Assembly: GCA_035236585.1 (NCBI GenBank)
Contig: CP141132.1
Location: 52,207,880-52,271,879 of the forward strand
DNA length: 64,000 bases
Reading direction: 5' to 3'
From: Warburgia ugandensis
Lineage: Eukaryota > Streptophyta > Magnoliopsida > Canellales > Canellaceae
In this document: positions 45,381 to 57,624 of the stretch, one piece after another
Layout of the letters: every line of letters begins with the position of its first letter
How positions within the stretch are numbered: the stretch's first letter is position 1
Notes under the pieces: generated by a model
Told to the model about the DNA's origin: nothing
Database searches by the model: none
The model's input: only the letters and a program-made list of their open reading frames with translations
Made by a program: the position numbers and the translations under genes

Positions 45381-47596
45381 TGTGTTAGCTGTCCATTTTT
45401 ATACCGAGAATACTAATTTTTGAATTATTTTAGTCTATTTTATTGCCCATATTCATATTTATGGGATGGATTTGCATGAAACTACTTATTTATTAGTTTA
45501 CCATAATTTGATGTATTTTTAAGGTTAGAGAGACATAGAGGTAAGTATGCATTAAACCATATAAAATAATACTAATTGTGACTTTTTCTCATTTTGTAGG
45601 TTGTAGATTAGAAGCTGTTAGGAGAAGAAAGGGTAGAACGAGTCTGTCAACTTCTAGATAACAGATAAAGATCAAATAATGAAGGGCAGTTTTGGTAAGC
45701 TAAAATGAATTTTAGATGACCCAAATCAAGTCAAGAGGCCTTAGATCATGCTCTAAACACTTTTTAAGTGAAGGAGTGTCAGTGTCATTCTCAGAACAGT
45801 CCCTCATGCATGTTACCACCTTTTGGGCTACCATTATCACCTACTGCATGCATTTACCACCCTACAAAGCTTACAAGTGAAGTCATGCAACCCACAATAA
45901 AGGATACGTCCTATACATGCTTAAATAATGTCACACATGTTTCACCTTATCTAATTAAGAAATCCATGTAACTAAGGACCCACAAGAGGAGGAGATGTTT
46001 TACTTAGGAGGCACACTTGAAAAAGGATATTTCTTAGAAATTGGGAGCATTTATTGAAACCATGCTCTATATTAGAAAGGAGAGCTTTTCAAAATGTGTT
46101 TGACTTAGGGAGGGTGGCTAGAATGTTTTAAGAGTGCCAAATGTGTTTTACTAGGAGGGAGGAAAGGAGACATTTATGGACTTACTCAATTGGAAACCAA
46201 ACTCCAATAATAATAACATTTCCTCATTGAGGGGCAGGGTGCACATTTTTGAAACACTTAAAAGAGGAATAAAAGAGGGACTCCTCTCTGTTATGGGGCT
46301 TTCAATGTTTTCCTTTAGAGGAGGAATTGGGGAGCATCTTTTAATTTTCCTATTTTGATAAAAAAAAAAAAGAAAGTAAACTTCCACAAAGGAGACGTCT
46401 TGAGAAATAAAAAGAGGAAAGGGGCGACACTTGGTATGATTTATATTGGGAAGGTTTCCTATTCTCATGGGAAGAAGAAAGTGAGTTATATATAGAGGAA
46501 GAGATGGGAGTGGAGGTGGTGATGTCTTTTAAAAGAGAGATGTCTCGATTTAATAGGGCAACAAGGAGACATTGTTTGAAAACGTTGTTTCATGTTTTTC
46601 TTTTGCACTCTCTTTGGGCTGCTGGTTCTTCTTGAATGCTAAAGGCTAAAGAAAGTCTATCTTTGGGGATTTTCTTGATTGGTTTTTTAGTAGGCACTAA
46701 TATTTTGGCTGGACATTTTGTTATATTTAGCTTTCTTCTCTTTGCTGGTTGTCATTGTCATCTTGCTTGGTTCTGGGTGTGGAGTATATCCTAGAAGACT
46801 TGCTTGATGCGTGACACATGAAGGGACCACTAGGTGTAGATCTTCAATCTGAAGAAGTCTTTTATTCAATTTTTTTCTTAAATTTTAGCATATAATTATA
46901 ATGATTCATGATATGAGATCAATAAATTTCCATGTTTCTTTGTTCATCTTGAAGTTTAGTTTTGGATAATTGGTTTTAATGCTTTAAATCTTATGCACTT
47001 TTTCTAAATCTTAGATGTGCTTTTAATTCCATGCTTTAGCATTAGCTTATGTGTTTGATTCTAGTCTTTTTAATTTCATGTTTTAGCACTTGATTATGTG
47101 CTTTAATATAGCTTGTTGGGTGATGATTTACATTCATGTTTCAGCATTGTGTATGTGATTTGTCTTAGCATAAGCTTAGGAAATTTTTTTGATGCTTAGA
47201 TTTCATATTATTCTAGCACTTGTTATTTGTTTTATTCTAATATAGTATAGGAACTAGTTTGCTTCAATTTTAGCCTAAGATTAAGTGATGGTTTCTAGCT
47301 ATTGTAGGACTATTTTCATCATTCTTATGCATTGGTAGAATATATGTTAATCCTAGCTAAGTTGGATGATGTTGTTCACTTTCATTCATGTTAGTGTCAT
47401 CTTGGATTTTCATAATTTCTAGGATTTTTTTTGCTCTAACTTTTAGTTAGATTTTAGGACTATTTTACTATAGCTTTTAGATGTATTATTTGTTATTTTC
47501 TTAGGCTAATTTAGGATATTTTATTTCTATTATTTTATCATTATAGAATTGAACAATTTTTGCATAGATTAGAATTATTCTAGGCTAAATTTTGTC
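45381..47596 (+). mobile_element. Family A LTR, 3'-truncated
   Basis: It starts TGTGTTAGCTGTCCATTTTT and follows the 21594 LTR closely for 2.2 kb. The two agree to GGCTAAATTTTG, after which 23856 onward continues ATAGACATGG while this copy changes to TCAGCGATACC. So the truncation point is 47596. Confidence 0.8.
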
Positions 47597-50500
47597 AGCG
47601 ATACCACCTTCACTAGTGTAAGTACACCTTCCCCTTCCCCCATCGCACTCTCTTCTCTCCCCAGACTCCTTTCCCTCTTCCTTTTCTTCTCCTCTCCCTC
47701 TAGCTACCTTCTTCTCCATCACCGGCGAGTAAGGTTCTAGCAGGCACAAGCAGATCTGCACCCACCGAAAAAATCACACCAAATCCACTCCTCTAACTGC
47801 TAGGTAATGTCCCCCTCTCTCTCTCCCTCCTTTTCCCATTTTCAAATGTGTTTCCCCAGATTTAGGTCGGATCTACTCTCATTATCAATAGATCACTGGT
47901 GAAATCAAATCCTATGGATTTGAGATGCTGCCCACTTAAGGACACCTCACATGGGAGATCTGACCCATTGATGAGTTCGTGGGACCCCAAAACCCTAGAA
48001 ACCCCAAAAATAGTGGATTTTAGAAGCATTCTAGGCAGTGATTGGTGTCCAAAAAGATCTGACAATCCAGATCAGACTGTCTCATCCCGATCAATTGGAT
48101 CAGGTGACCAAGACACTTCCCGATGACACGCGACGGAGACGCATCCTCTCGGTGCATCTTTGTGCATGTGGGCACAGTCACGGTTCAACAGGGACATATC
48201 TACGTCCTGGGAACCGAGAGCAACCCCACGCGTTATGGTGACCAAAACGCATCAAGGCATTCTGAAAGGCGCATTCCATTCCAGTGAATCTTGGTAATGT
48301 TTTGACATGTTTTGATCCAGAATTTAAATCTAGACCATTTAAAAAGATCTAAAACACAAAATCTCTAATTCAAAAGGCTATACAAGTCCAATTTACAATC
48401 AAGAAGGTCCGTTGGATTTGTCTTGACAACAAGGATCTAATTATACACTAAAATTTATGATCAAAGACTAATTTTAACTAATCATGACCTAGAAACTACA
48501 AAAATCACATAGATATATAAGATCGAAGATGATTTGAACCCTACAAGTGATCAATCAGAATTAGATTCAACCATGCATCATCATCTAACTCATGATTCAT
48601 CACCTAATGTCCAATGTGTGAACAAATCAACGAACTCCCACATGATCCAATCGTCAATCGGCCACTAGATGCTAGATCTACAGCTAATCCATCCTTTTAA
48701 GATGATCTAATTGTGATATACTATCTAACACATTGATCAGTTGCCGATTTGAGCTTCCATTTAGATTTGACCATAGACCTAGCACTTGATATGAACTGTT
48801 CATTCTTAATTATTTTTATTAGCAGCAATCAAACCCGATTAAGCCATATGAGACACAACATCATACAAGCGATCAGAGGTAAGACCGCTATTGAGTCTTA
48901 TTTAAATTAACTAAATTTTATTTTTATCTTAGTTATACCCAATAAATTATAGAAAATTTAGAAAATATACAAGATTAGAATGGATTAAACCTCAGGAAGA
49001 ACAATTGGGCTATTCACATTATTTATTAGATTGTTCTAATGACCTTAGGTTCAAAGATTTGATATTAGGATGACTTGAAAATATTGACCTGACTAATCAA
49101 TATTTAATCTAAGTCTTAGATTAATAGATCAAACATTAAGATATGAAATAAACTATCTATAAGCCATAGATTAATAGGAATTGAGGAAAATTACATGATC
49201 TAGACTGTTAATCTTTAAGCAACTGCCAAGATTTGACATTACAAAAAAATAAAGAGGTTTACGTATGATCATAAAGTGGTAAAGCATGATCACTATGTTA
49301 ATGATGATCAAAGATTAAATAAGTCAGAATTAAGAAATCATGAGTAAGATAAATGACATTATAATATACATGTGTTGACAGTGATGCTGACTGGTGCGAA
49401 CTAAGCTTATTGAGCATTCCGAGGATTGGGATAACCATGTTTGAGATAGGTAGTTTTAACATCTATTTGCCACTGGGATTTTGAGCATGTTATCAGCTTT
49501 ATTAAAATATGTGATTTCAAATAATAAAATCATTTGGTTATCATGCATTCGATTTGAGACAACTTGATTATTATAAAATTGATATTTTGCTATGTTGCAT
49601 TATTTTTACTTTAAGAGAATGCAATATTTGCAAATGAGACATGTGATATATATATGTACCTTCACAACCATGATGCATACTTTTATATGAAAAATGAAAG
49701 CGATGTTGCTCAATCTATTACACACAATTGTGTGTTTTTAAGAGAAATGATTATACTTGAAATTTGCATCAATCCCATGCTTTGAGATAGTTAAGAAAAT
49801 ACATGATTTTGCATGAGATATACAATATATGATTTAATGATATTTGGATTGAGACATATGTTTGTTCAAGCTAATGAGCCTAATGCCACTATGTTAAGAG
49901 GTTGTACCGGTTTGGCATCCTAGCCTTTAAACACCAAAGGCGGTAGATATCCGTGCCCAAAGAGGCACCTATTTTTCTCAACTACTGTGGTAGGGAAATG
50001 ACCACTAGAGGTGTTCATGGCACCCTTTTCAAGATATATCCACAATCACCATGGAGGCTATGGTGGCTGGCCCCTAGATACTAGAGACACACGATTCAGT
50101 TAACTGGTCATGAGCATAGTGTACCATGAGATTTTTGCTTTGTGACCCCACGTAGATGAGCACGATGATGGTCTTTGGATGAGTACTCATGACCAACTAC
50201 CTGATGTGTTCGTTGGGGTGCATATGTGCACGTAATGATGATGTTGTCGATTTGGGATTGCCGATGTTGTGGTTTGACCGATTACTATTTTAATGTTTTG
50301 AGGATCTTTTGTCATTTGATTTATCAAGTTAGATGACAGATCTTTCACATAATTTATAATTTATATTCATGTGATTTTGTAATATATTAAATACTACAAT
50401 TTATGTGAGATTACCATACAGATCCAATCATTTCAAAAATATAAATTTAAAGTCACGCATGTTTTATATTGATATTATTTGAAATGTTTTAGCATGAAAT

Positions 50501-51087
50501 TATAAATAGGTGTTGACATGTGGTTTAAGTGATGTCTCCTAGCTCTAAACTAATCATTATATTCTTTAGAATTACATGAAAATGATTTAAAATATTGTTT
50601 AGAATTAGATTTCAAAATTGGTATAATAGATGTGAGACTACATGCACAAGCGTAAGCTTGCTGAGATATTATTAATTGTTTACAATATCTTAGGTCTTTG
50701 AAGAATTTGACTTGAAGTAGAGCAAATCGTGGTGAATGCAAATCTAAATGAAAACAATAGCATAACATACTATGATCAATGTAAGTATATGACTTATCCT
50801 TTTTGGACATGAATATGTAGTTATTATTGTTGGACTATCAATTGTGATTTGCTAAATATGGGATCCATATATATATATATATATATATATTATTTTAAAG
50901 AAAAAATCCCTAGTTATTTCATTTTGTTGAAAGAAAATGACACTCAGGGTTTTCAAAATGAATTTAAAATAAAAGATTCTTTTACAACACTACATTGCTT
51001 TTATAAAATTACTTTCAAATAGGGATCGATCCCGCATTAGGAACTAGTTTTGCCTTAAAAATGCATATGAAAACTAGGGTCATCACA
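47597..51087 (+). mobile_element. Family B LTR, 5'-truncated
   Basis: It begins with CT-rich DNA (47620-47830), runs through a GC-richer stretch (47860-48260) and a GATC-rich part, and ends AAACTAGGGTCATCACA at 51087. The block 49900-50290 recurs near 9800-10270. The expected TGTAAC start is missing. The overlapping frames at 47862-48241 lie on both strands and I do not call them genes. Confidence 0.7.
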
Positions 51088-51707
51088 ATTGTAAACAATA
51101 TACAATATCTTGACAAGCTTGCACTTATGGAGGTAGTTTCACATCTACTATACCAATTTTTGAAATCCAATTCTAATATTTCAAATCCTCTTTCATGTAG
51201 TTCTAAAGAATATAATGATTAGATCAAAGATAGGAAACACAATTCAAGCCACGTGTAAATCTCAGTTTACAATTTTATGCTAAAACAACTCAAATAATAT
51301 TAATATAAAGTATGCACAATTTTAAAGGTATATTTTTCAAATGATTGGATCTGCATGGTAATCTCACATAAATTGTAGTATATAATATATCACAAAATCA
51401 CATGAATGCATAACTTGTAAATTATGTGAAAGATCTGTCATCTAACTTGATAATCAAATGGTAAAAGATCCTCAAAATATCAAAATAGTAATCGATCAAA
51501 CCACAAATGTTGGCAATCCCAAATTGACAATATCACCATCATGTGCACATATGCAACCAAGTGAACACATCTGCCAGTTAGTGATGAGTACTCATCTAAA
51601 GACCATCATCATACCCATCTATATGGGTCATAAAATACAAATCTCATGGAACACTCTGCTCATGCACAGCTAACTGAATCGTGTGTTTTCAATATCTAGA
51701 GACTAGC
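50073..51707. repeat. Large inverted repeat of LTR sequence
   Basis: The left arm is about 50073-50693 (plus-oriented LTR) and the right arm is 51088-51707 (the same LTR segment, minus-oriented), around a spacer of about 394 bp. Examples: ACACACGATTCAGTTA at about 50086 pairs with TAACTGAATCGTGTGT at about 51671, and GATTACCATACAGATCCAATCATTT near 50410 pairs with its complement near 51340. By eye the arms are about 80-85% identical. Confidence 0.88.
50867..50891. repeat. (AT)n microsatellite
   Basis: Twenty-five bases of perfect alternating AT inside the LTR. Confidence 0.95.
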
Positions 51708-52231
51708 TGTAACACCCCGGGTTTTTCATAAAAAAAATTTGTGTTCACTTTCAAAAGGTGGCATGCCTCTAATTTTAAAATTCAAAAACAGCGGAAGATT
51801 TTACTTTGAAATTCATTTTTCTAAAAACCCGGATGTCACTTTCATGCTCACACTATACATATATATAGTTTTCTAGAAGATAGAAATTCATTTCTTAAAA
51901 CAGGAACCCATCCAGTAGTTCACTTGTACAGCCCCTATAACATTATATTAAATGTCCAATATCACACTTCAAATGACTAACTACATAATACAAAAGCTTT
52001 AATAAAACGTATACCTTTGTGCAGAAGTATGGTTGCTGGATTCCTCTTCTTGTGTATATCTTCTCTTGTCAATCTGTATATGAGATATTGTAAACATAAA
52101 ACATTTACAATATCTCAATAAGTTATGCTTGGTAGGGGAGTTTAAGAAGCATGTTGAATCTTAATATACATTAATTATTCCATAGTAATTCAAATATACA
52201 TTTTCATAGCAATTATATTGAATTGGTTTTA

Positions 52232-52430
52232 TTGTATGTTTCACGTTTCAATAATCCATTTATAAACCAAATATCTACATGTTTCATAATGATTAACAAT
52301 CCATTGATAAATCAATTATTAACATGTTTCATAATTATTAACCATCCATTGATAAATCAATTATTAACATGTTTCGTAATTATCAATATCTACATGTTTC
52401 ATAATTATAAGTAATCCATTAATTTACCAA
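52232..52430. repeat. 45-bp minisatellite in the LTR
   Basis: Units start at ACATGTTTC at 52277, 52322, 52367 and 52392. The first two intervals are 45 bases and the third is 25, a shortened unit. An older diverged unit precedes them. The words CATCCATTGATAAATCAA and TTATTA repeat. The array makes a 63-codon frame that is a by-product. Confidence 0.9.
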
Positions 52431-54899
52431 GCATCTTTAATTATCATTTGTTATCTAAATAAAGTAATCCAATTCCATGAACCATACTCTACATAACAAT
52501 TCTACCCATTCATATACCCATATGAAACTATGCCCTCAATCATATACTTGTAGCATACATACACATATATGGAAATTGCTAAAAGACATACAAAATTATG
52601 AATATAATCAATAAGTCTCCTAATCTACATCCCCAAACTATACTGGGTTTTAGAATCATACCCCACATCATGTGGGGTTCATAATCATCCAGCCTCTGCT
52701 AGTATATCAATATAATCCTCATGCCCCTCACTATATGGGGTCCACAATCCTTCAGTTATCGCTAGGAAAACAATATAAGGCAAATCATCATGCCACATCA
52801 TATAAGGCATCTTATAATGCATCAAATATAAGGACTACTATGCATGCAGTCAGAATTCGTACAGCGCGCCCATATAATGATCAATAATCCACATATACCA
52901 TCCTCAATGGAAATCACAATATCCATGTTCGTATGGGAGCACCATGGTTGTCACAAAGGCAGCCTTCCCATAATTGCCCCACTCGACTTTTAGCAACACA
53001 TAGTGCTTGGTATCCATAATGTAATAAATTTCAGAGATTGGGTGGGCCAAACCCTCATAACTCTCCTAGCATAGCATCCCTAAGCCTATGCTTGTCTTAA
53101 ACAAAACTCTTAGGTCTCCAAGCCCAGATGTAAAATAATCATAATAGCAGGCAATTTGCCTATTCATATATTTCATAACAAGAATAACATCCTCACTTAT
53201 TTGGTAATAATCCACCAAGGATGTATCCTATAAACCTAAACTCATACATCATCAATACTGACATGGTACCCATATACCATAAATATAATTTCACAATTCA
53301 CATACATGATGTACAAGTCATAAACATCAATTATAACATGCAATTCTTTTAATTAACATTATTTTCATCATTTCAATTTAAAGCATGTTGAATATCAATC
53401 ATACCATTTTAGTTTCATAACATCCATATTCAAAAATAAGATCATGTTTAGGATAAGTATCTTATTATTTAGACATGTTGTCTTAAATTTTCACCTACCT
53501 CGTGTGAAGTGTTCTTCAATTCCACTGGCTTTAATCGCCCTCTTCTCCACGATTGACCCTATGCACTTCAATCTATACAATGCATAACCATTCTTTTCTT
53601 AACACATTTACATACATATAAATAATTAGGTTTAAGTATGATCTACTAGTCAAAAGTGGTCTCATTTCGATCCTCACCTATCTTTTAATGATTTTAAAGA
53701 GTTTTAGGGTCTAACTTCAAGGATCATTGCCCATGATGGGAAATATATCATCTAACTATTGTTCAAAGTCATCCAGCAAGAATTTTGACCCATCAAAGGC
53801 TTTAATCCGTGTGAACCACCAGTCAACAATCACAAATATCTAAGGATTTGAATATCTAAGTGTTAAGATCCATAGATCAAGAATTAGATCTCACTTTCAA
53901 ACTATATACCATTCTAAATAGTGTGATGTAGGTAGTCAATCTGATCTGTATTACTTCAAGTTCATGCTATTTGATTCATTCTATCATTTCACTTTCAAAT
54001 CATAAAAGTTTGCCTTATTCTATCATTTCTAGTTTGGGAAATTTACTGGTAACATCTGATCATCTATCAGATGTCTCTAGATAATGTTTTACATAGGAAC
54101 AGATTGGACGGTTGAGATTGTCTGATCAATCCCTATCCAATTTTTACAATTTTTGTCGTCTCCTAGTTAATTTAGTGTTGTTAAACCCATCTGTGATGTC
54201 TAATCCTCAATCAGACATTGCAAAATTACTGTGTGAATAGTACCTGATCGGACGGATGAGATTGTCTGATCAGTTTCTAGCCTAGATCAACAATCTCGGT
54301 CAAATTCAGGCTTTATCAAGCACCTATTTACCTATTCATAGGTTTGGATTAAGAAATAGATGGTTAGATCATACCTCAACCTAGATCTAGCATAGAATCT
54401 CACAAATTTAACAAATTACATCCAATCAAAAGATGGGCTTCACGGATCTTACAATCAAAGCACGTTATTGTGCTTCCCACACCCTTGGCTCTCCTGGATT
54501 GAAGCTGATTTTAGGTGAAAATCTTTGATCCGCTTCGCACAGCAATCCCCTCTTCAATCGACGATCTAAATAATCCCAGCTCCGTCCAAAGCCTTAGGGT
54601 TTCTATTCTTCTAGACCAGCCATCCAAGATGACCTTGATCTGAGCTATCGTCGTCTTTGGTGACGGCCTGCAAACTCTTGCTAACCGCTAAAGCCTAGTT
54701 TCCTCCTCCAATCGTAGCAAAACCAAAGGGCTTTTGCCCTAGACTTTGAAGTGAGCAAGGTGAGGGGTCTAGATCTAAAATTCGAGCCCCCAACTATTTC
54801 AAGCGAGCTTCTCATCTTTTGGTGGCATGGAAAGTTCCAAAATTCCTTTTGCTTCTTCTTCTTCTCTAGAGGGCCTGTACTTCTCTAGCGTGCAGGTTA

Positions 54900-55005
54900 C
54901 CTTTTCCCTCCTTTCCTCTCTTCTCTCTCCTCTTCTTCGCTCTCTTCTTCTTCCTTTCCTTCCTTGTCCTTCTTCTTTTCTTCCTTCTTCTCTTTCTTTC
55001 CTTTT
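54900..55005. repeat. Polypyrimidine tract
   Basis: About 105 bases almost wholly C and T on the plus strand (purines in the LTR's own sense), built from TCTTC, TTCC and TCTC words with only isolated G interruptions. It lies about 50 bp from the conserved stem-loop motif, in the likely leader of the LTR transcript. The highly charged frame on the minus strand here is low-complexity. Confidence 0.9.
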
Positions 55006-55051
55006 GTTCATCGAGTTATGTCGGGTTTTGGGAACTATGTTTTCACTTAAG

Positions 55052-55080
55052 TGGGGGGTGCCATTATCAAAATGGCCCCC
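55052..55080 (-). promoter_or_regulatory. Conserved LTR motif with stem-loop
   Basis: On the minus strand this reads GGGGGCCAT-TTTGATA-ATGGCACCCCCC. The 5-bp stem GCCAT/ATGGC surrounds the same loop sequence as the 16941 copy, where the stem is GCCCGT/ACGGGC. Confidence 0.5.
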
Positions 55081-55594
55081 TCCTTTTACTTATCTTATTT
55101 CCTTTCTTTTTTCCCTTATTTGCTTATGCTAATGATGTTTTTCAAACATCATGATTTCAATCAAAAGCATGCTGACCAGAAATTATGACATTTCAATGTC
55201 TCATGACTATCAGAGTTTTTCAACTAGGACCCACTAGTACAATTACCAAAATACCCTTTTGTAAAAAAAAATTATCATCTATTCATCTAATCTCCTATTT
55301 CAGCAAACTTAGTGTCATTGGATTCGTATCAATGAGTAGAATCTAGACTTATAATTTAAATTTCCAAATTCTAAGTTTTTTAAACTTTTAATTACCAAAA
55401 TAGCCCTAACTTCGAAGTTCCATAACTTCCTCATTCAAACTCCATTTTCAACGTTCTTTGGGTCGTTGGATTCCATTTTCTAAGTAGAATCTAATTATTT
55501 ATGTTTTAGTTCCTAATTATAATTCTATAAAAAATTATCCTCATAGAAAACTCATACCTCCATCATGCATAAGTAGAATTTTTGAGTTATTACA

Positions 55595-55665
55595 ATCTTC
55601 CCTCCTTAGAGAAATTTCGTCCTTGAAATTTTTAAGGCCATTATATTCTTCCCTCCTTAGAGAAT
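55595..55665 (-). other. Polypurine tract, duplicated
   Basis: Minus-strand CTCTAAGGAGGGAAGAT abuts the LTR start, preceded by TTTCAAGGACGAAATTT. The same pair of words occurs again about 50 bp upstream (TTCTCTAAGGAGGGAAGAA, about 55641-55660). Only the copy next to the LTR is in the right place to prime. Confidence 0.85.
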
Positions 55666-56999
55666 TTTGTCTTGGAAATTCTTTTCATGATATCCTTCCA
55701 ACCACTCTAATAATATTCCCATCTCCTTGTAAACTTAAATTCATATAATTGCTTCAATAAAACATCAATCTTGAAAATATAAATGATTTTCAATTGAAAC
55801 TATATATTATATCACTTAATAGAGTAGCTTTTCTATCTACTATAAATAATAAGAATCACTTTCACTGTGTACTCTGATACTCAGCCTTTACTTGATAATC
55901 CATCAAAATAATAAATTTTTGACTAAGTTTTTCTTTCTTTTCGACTTCCAAAATCCTTTGATTGTAATGATTCTTATAACACATAATCTTTATCTCCAAC
56001 TCAACTTTTCTATTTTCCTATTGATATAACTCTTTATGCTAACTTCAAACAGTTACTATCCATTTCTTACTTAAAGATGATCCTTTTTGCATATGTTTAA
56101 GCTATTCTAACCTTATGAAACTGCCTATGTTCTAAATTTCAAGTATCATATTTCTGACGAAATTTTGGTGGAGTCTCCTCCATTTTACAGACTTTTACAT
56201 TTAATGCATGCGATTGCAGTACACCTGATAAACTATTTATCAATACAAAATACATTTTAGAGACTCTGTCTCACCACATTCAAACATTCACTATAACAGA
56301 ATTAACCATTCATCCACATAGTATATATCTCAGAGACTCTGTCTCATTACATTCTCCACATTACCATAATATAACAAATCCTAATGATGTGAGAATTACT
56401 TACCCATTTCCACAACTTCAAGAATAATATCTAAATTCTTCAATAGTATAGTACCAACATATTATAGAATCATCAATTGATAAATGTTTAATCATAATCA
56501 TCATCATCACAACCATATATAATGGAAGATTTTCATATTGTCCACAATCTTCTATCAAAATCCATCATTAATTGCATTGTTATAGAAATATGGGAATTTA
56601 CAATCCCAACTACAACTAAAAAATCTCATTACTATAGTGAATCATACTTTAACTCTAACATCAAAGCCCTTGCTCAAATAACTTTCCATAATTTCCACAT
56701 ATGTTTAGACAAATAACTCTTTCATTTCTCCAAACAAGCATTTTATATCAAATGTGAATTCATATCATAACATTTCAATCATAATAATGAATAGATTTTT
56801 CACACTCATTCATCCAATTCCACATAAGAATCCAAAATAAAGAAATATCCATTTAAATCAAAGAACATCTCTGACATATTCATATTTCAATTCACTGAAA
56901 TCATATATACGACCTTACATTCAGATAATCATAAACAATCATCTTTAACTTAAATATAGATAAAAACATACAAGTATCAATACTAGAGATAACACATAT
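55666..56999 (-). mobile_element. Internal or LTR-derived DNA without genes
   Basis: Very AT-rich. 56150-56190 (TGACGAAATTTTGGTGGAGTCTCCTCC) and the twice-repeated AGAGACTCTGTCTCA (56262, 56334) resemble LTR sequence near 39335-39455 in the same orientation. No gag or pol motif is readable. Confidence 0.45.
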
Positions 57000-57530
57000 G
57001 ATTCAAATTATAATAACTGAACTTACACCCTTTGGTGTATTCAAATTTAAAAATAGAAATAACACATTCAGTGTTTTTCAAATGCAAATATGAAACTCAT
57101 AGCATCAAATGAACAATTGAAATTGAACTAAGTGTGCAATCACATTCAAATACTTAAATAACACCATCAAGGACAACCCCGGTGCACAAAGCTCCCACCT
57201 TTGCGGTGTCTAGGGAAAGGTGGACCACAAGGGTCTATAGTAGGCAGCCTTACCTTGCATTTTGCAAGAGGCTAATTCCATGCCTTGAACCCGTGATCTC
57301 AAGGTCACACAACAAAAACTTTTACCATTTCACCAAGGCTCACTATCTCAACTAAAACCATTGGTGTTCACAAATATTAATATAGTATCATCTCACTTTG
57401 AATACTGATACTAAAAGGTTTCCATCATGACATACTAATACAATGGTTTAGTATGTCCTCCTCTGACATACAATTCAATCGAATTTCTTCATGTTATTTA
57501 TCAAATAAGGTTGTTTCACTTAACCTCAGA
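57000..57530 (+). mobile_element. Family B LTR fragment hosting a SINE
   Basis: It matches the reverse complement of 40620-40980: GAACTTACACCCTT.GGTGTATTCAAATT, AATACTTAAATAACACCA, GTATCATCTCACT, GATACTAAAAGGTTT and TTATTTATCAAATAAGG. Only this copy is interrupted by the SINE, which gives the pre-insertion sequence. Confidence 0.75.
57169..57346 (-). mobile_element. Au-type tRNA-derived SINE
   Basis: On the minus strand it reads GTGAGCCTTGGTGAAATGG (A-box region), GATCACGGGTTCAAGGC (a good B box), then TAGCCTCTTGCAAAATGCAAG, GTAAGGCTGCCTACTATAGA, CCCTTGTGGTCCACC, GGTGGGAGCTTTGTGCACCG. Diverged target duplications flank it: 57153-57168 (CTTAAATAACACCATC) and 57347-57362 (CTCAACTAAAACCATT), 12 of 16 matching. 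The uninterrupted homologue at 40620-40980 confirms the empty site. Confidence 0.93.
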
Positions 57531-57624
57531 TATATGTACAAACACTCTTCATTAGAAGAGTCCAAATTCATAGGGTCGATCAATACCTAGCGGAATAATT
57601 GAAAATCCATCATACCAAATAACC

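Larger units (their letters stand above)
51708..55594 (-). mobile_element. Full-length 3' LTR (3.9 kb) of a minus-strand family B element
   Basis: On the minus strand it starts TGTAATAACTC (55594), right after a polypurine tract, and ends AAAACCCGGGGTGTTACA (51708), for 3887 bp. It is inserted in the inverted LTR fragment 51088-51707. The block RC 53040-53100 recurs at 63480-63540 in the 59981 LTR. It contains no gene. Inside are a 45-bp minisatellite and a long pyrimidine tract. Confidence 0.88.

Noticed and set aside
54799-55011. Arg/Glu-rich minus-strand frame
   Set aside because: It is the translation of the polypyrimidine/polypurine tract, low-complexity and not a protein gene.
57585-57597. 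CTAGC near 57590 as the partner of CTAGC at 51703-51707 (target duplication of the minus-strand element)
   Set aside because: A five-base match in several kilobases is expected by chance, and no LTR end lies next to it.
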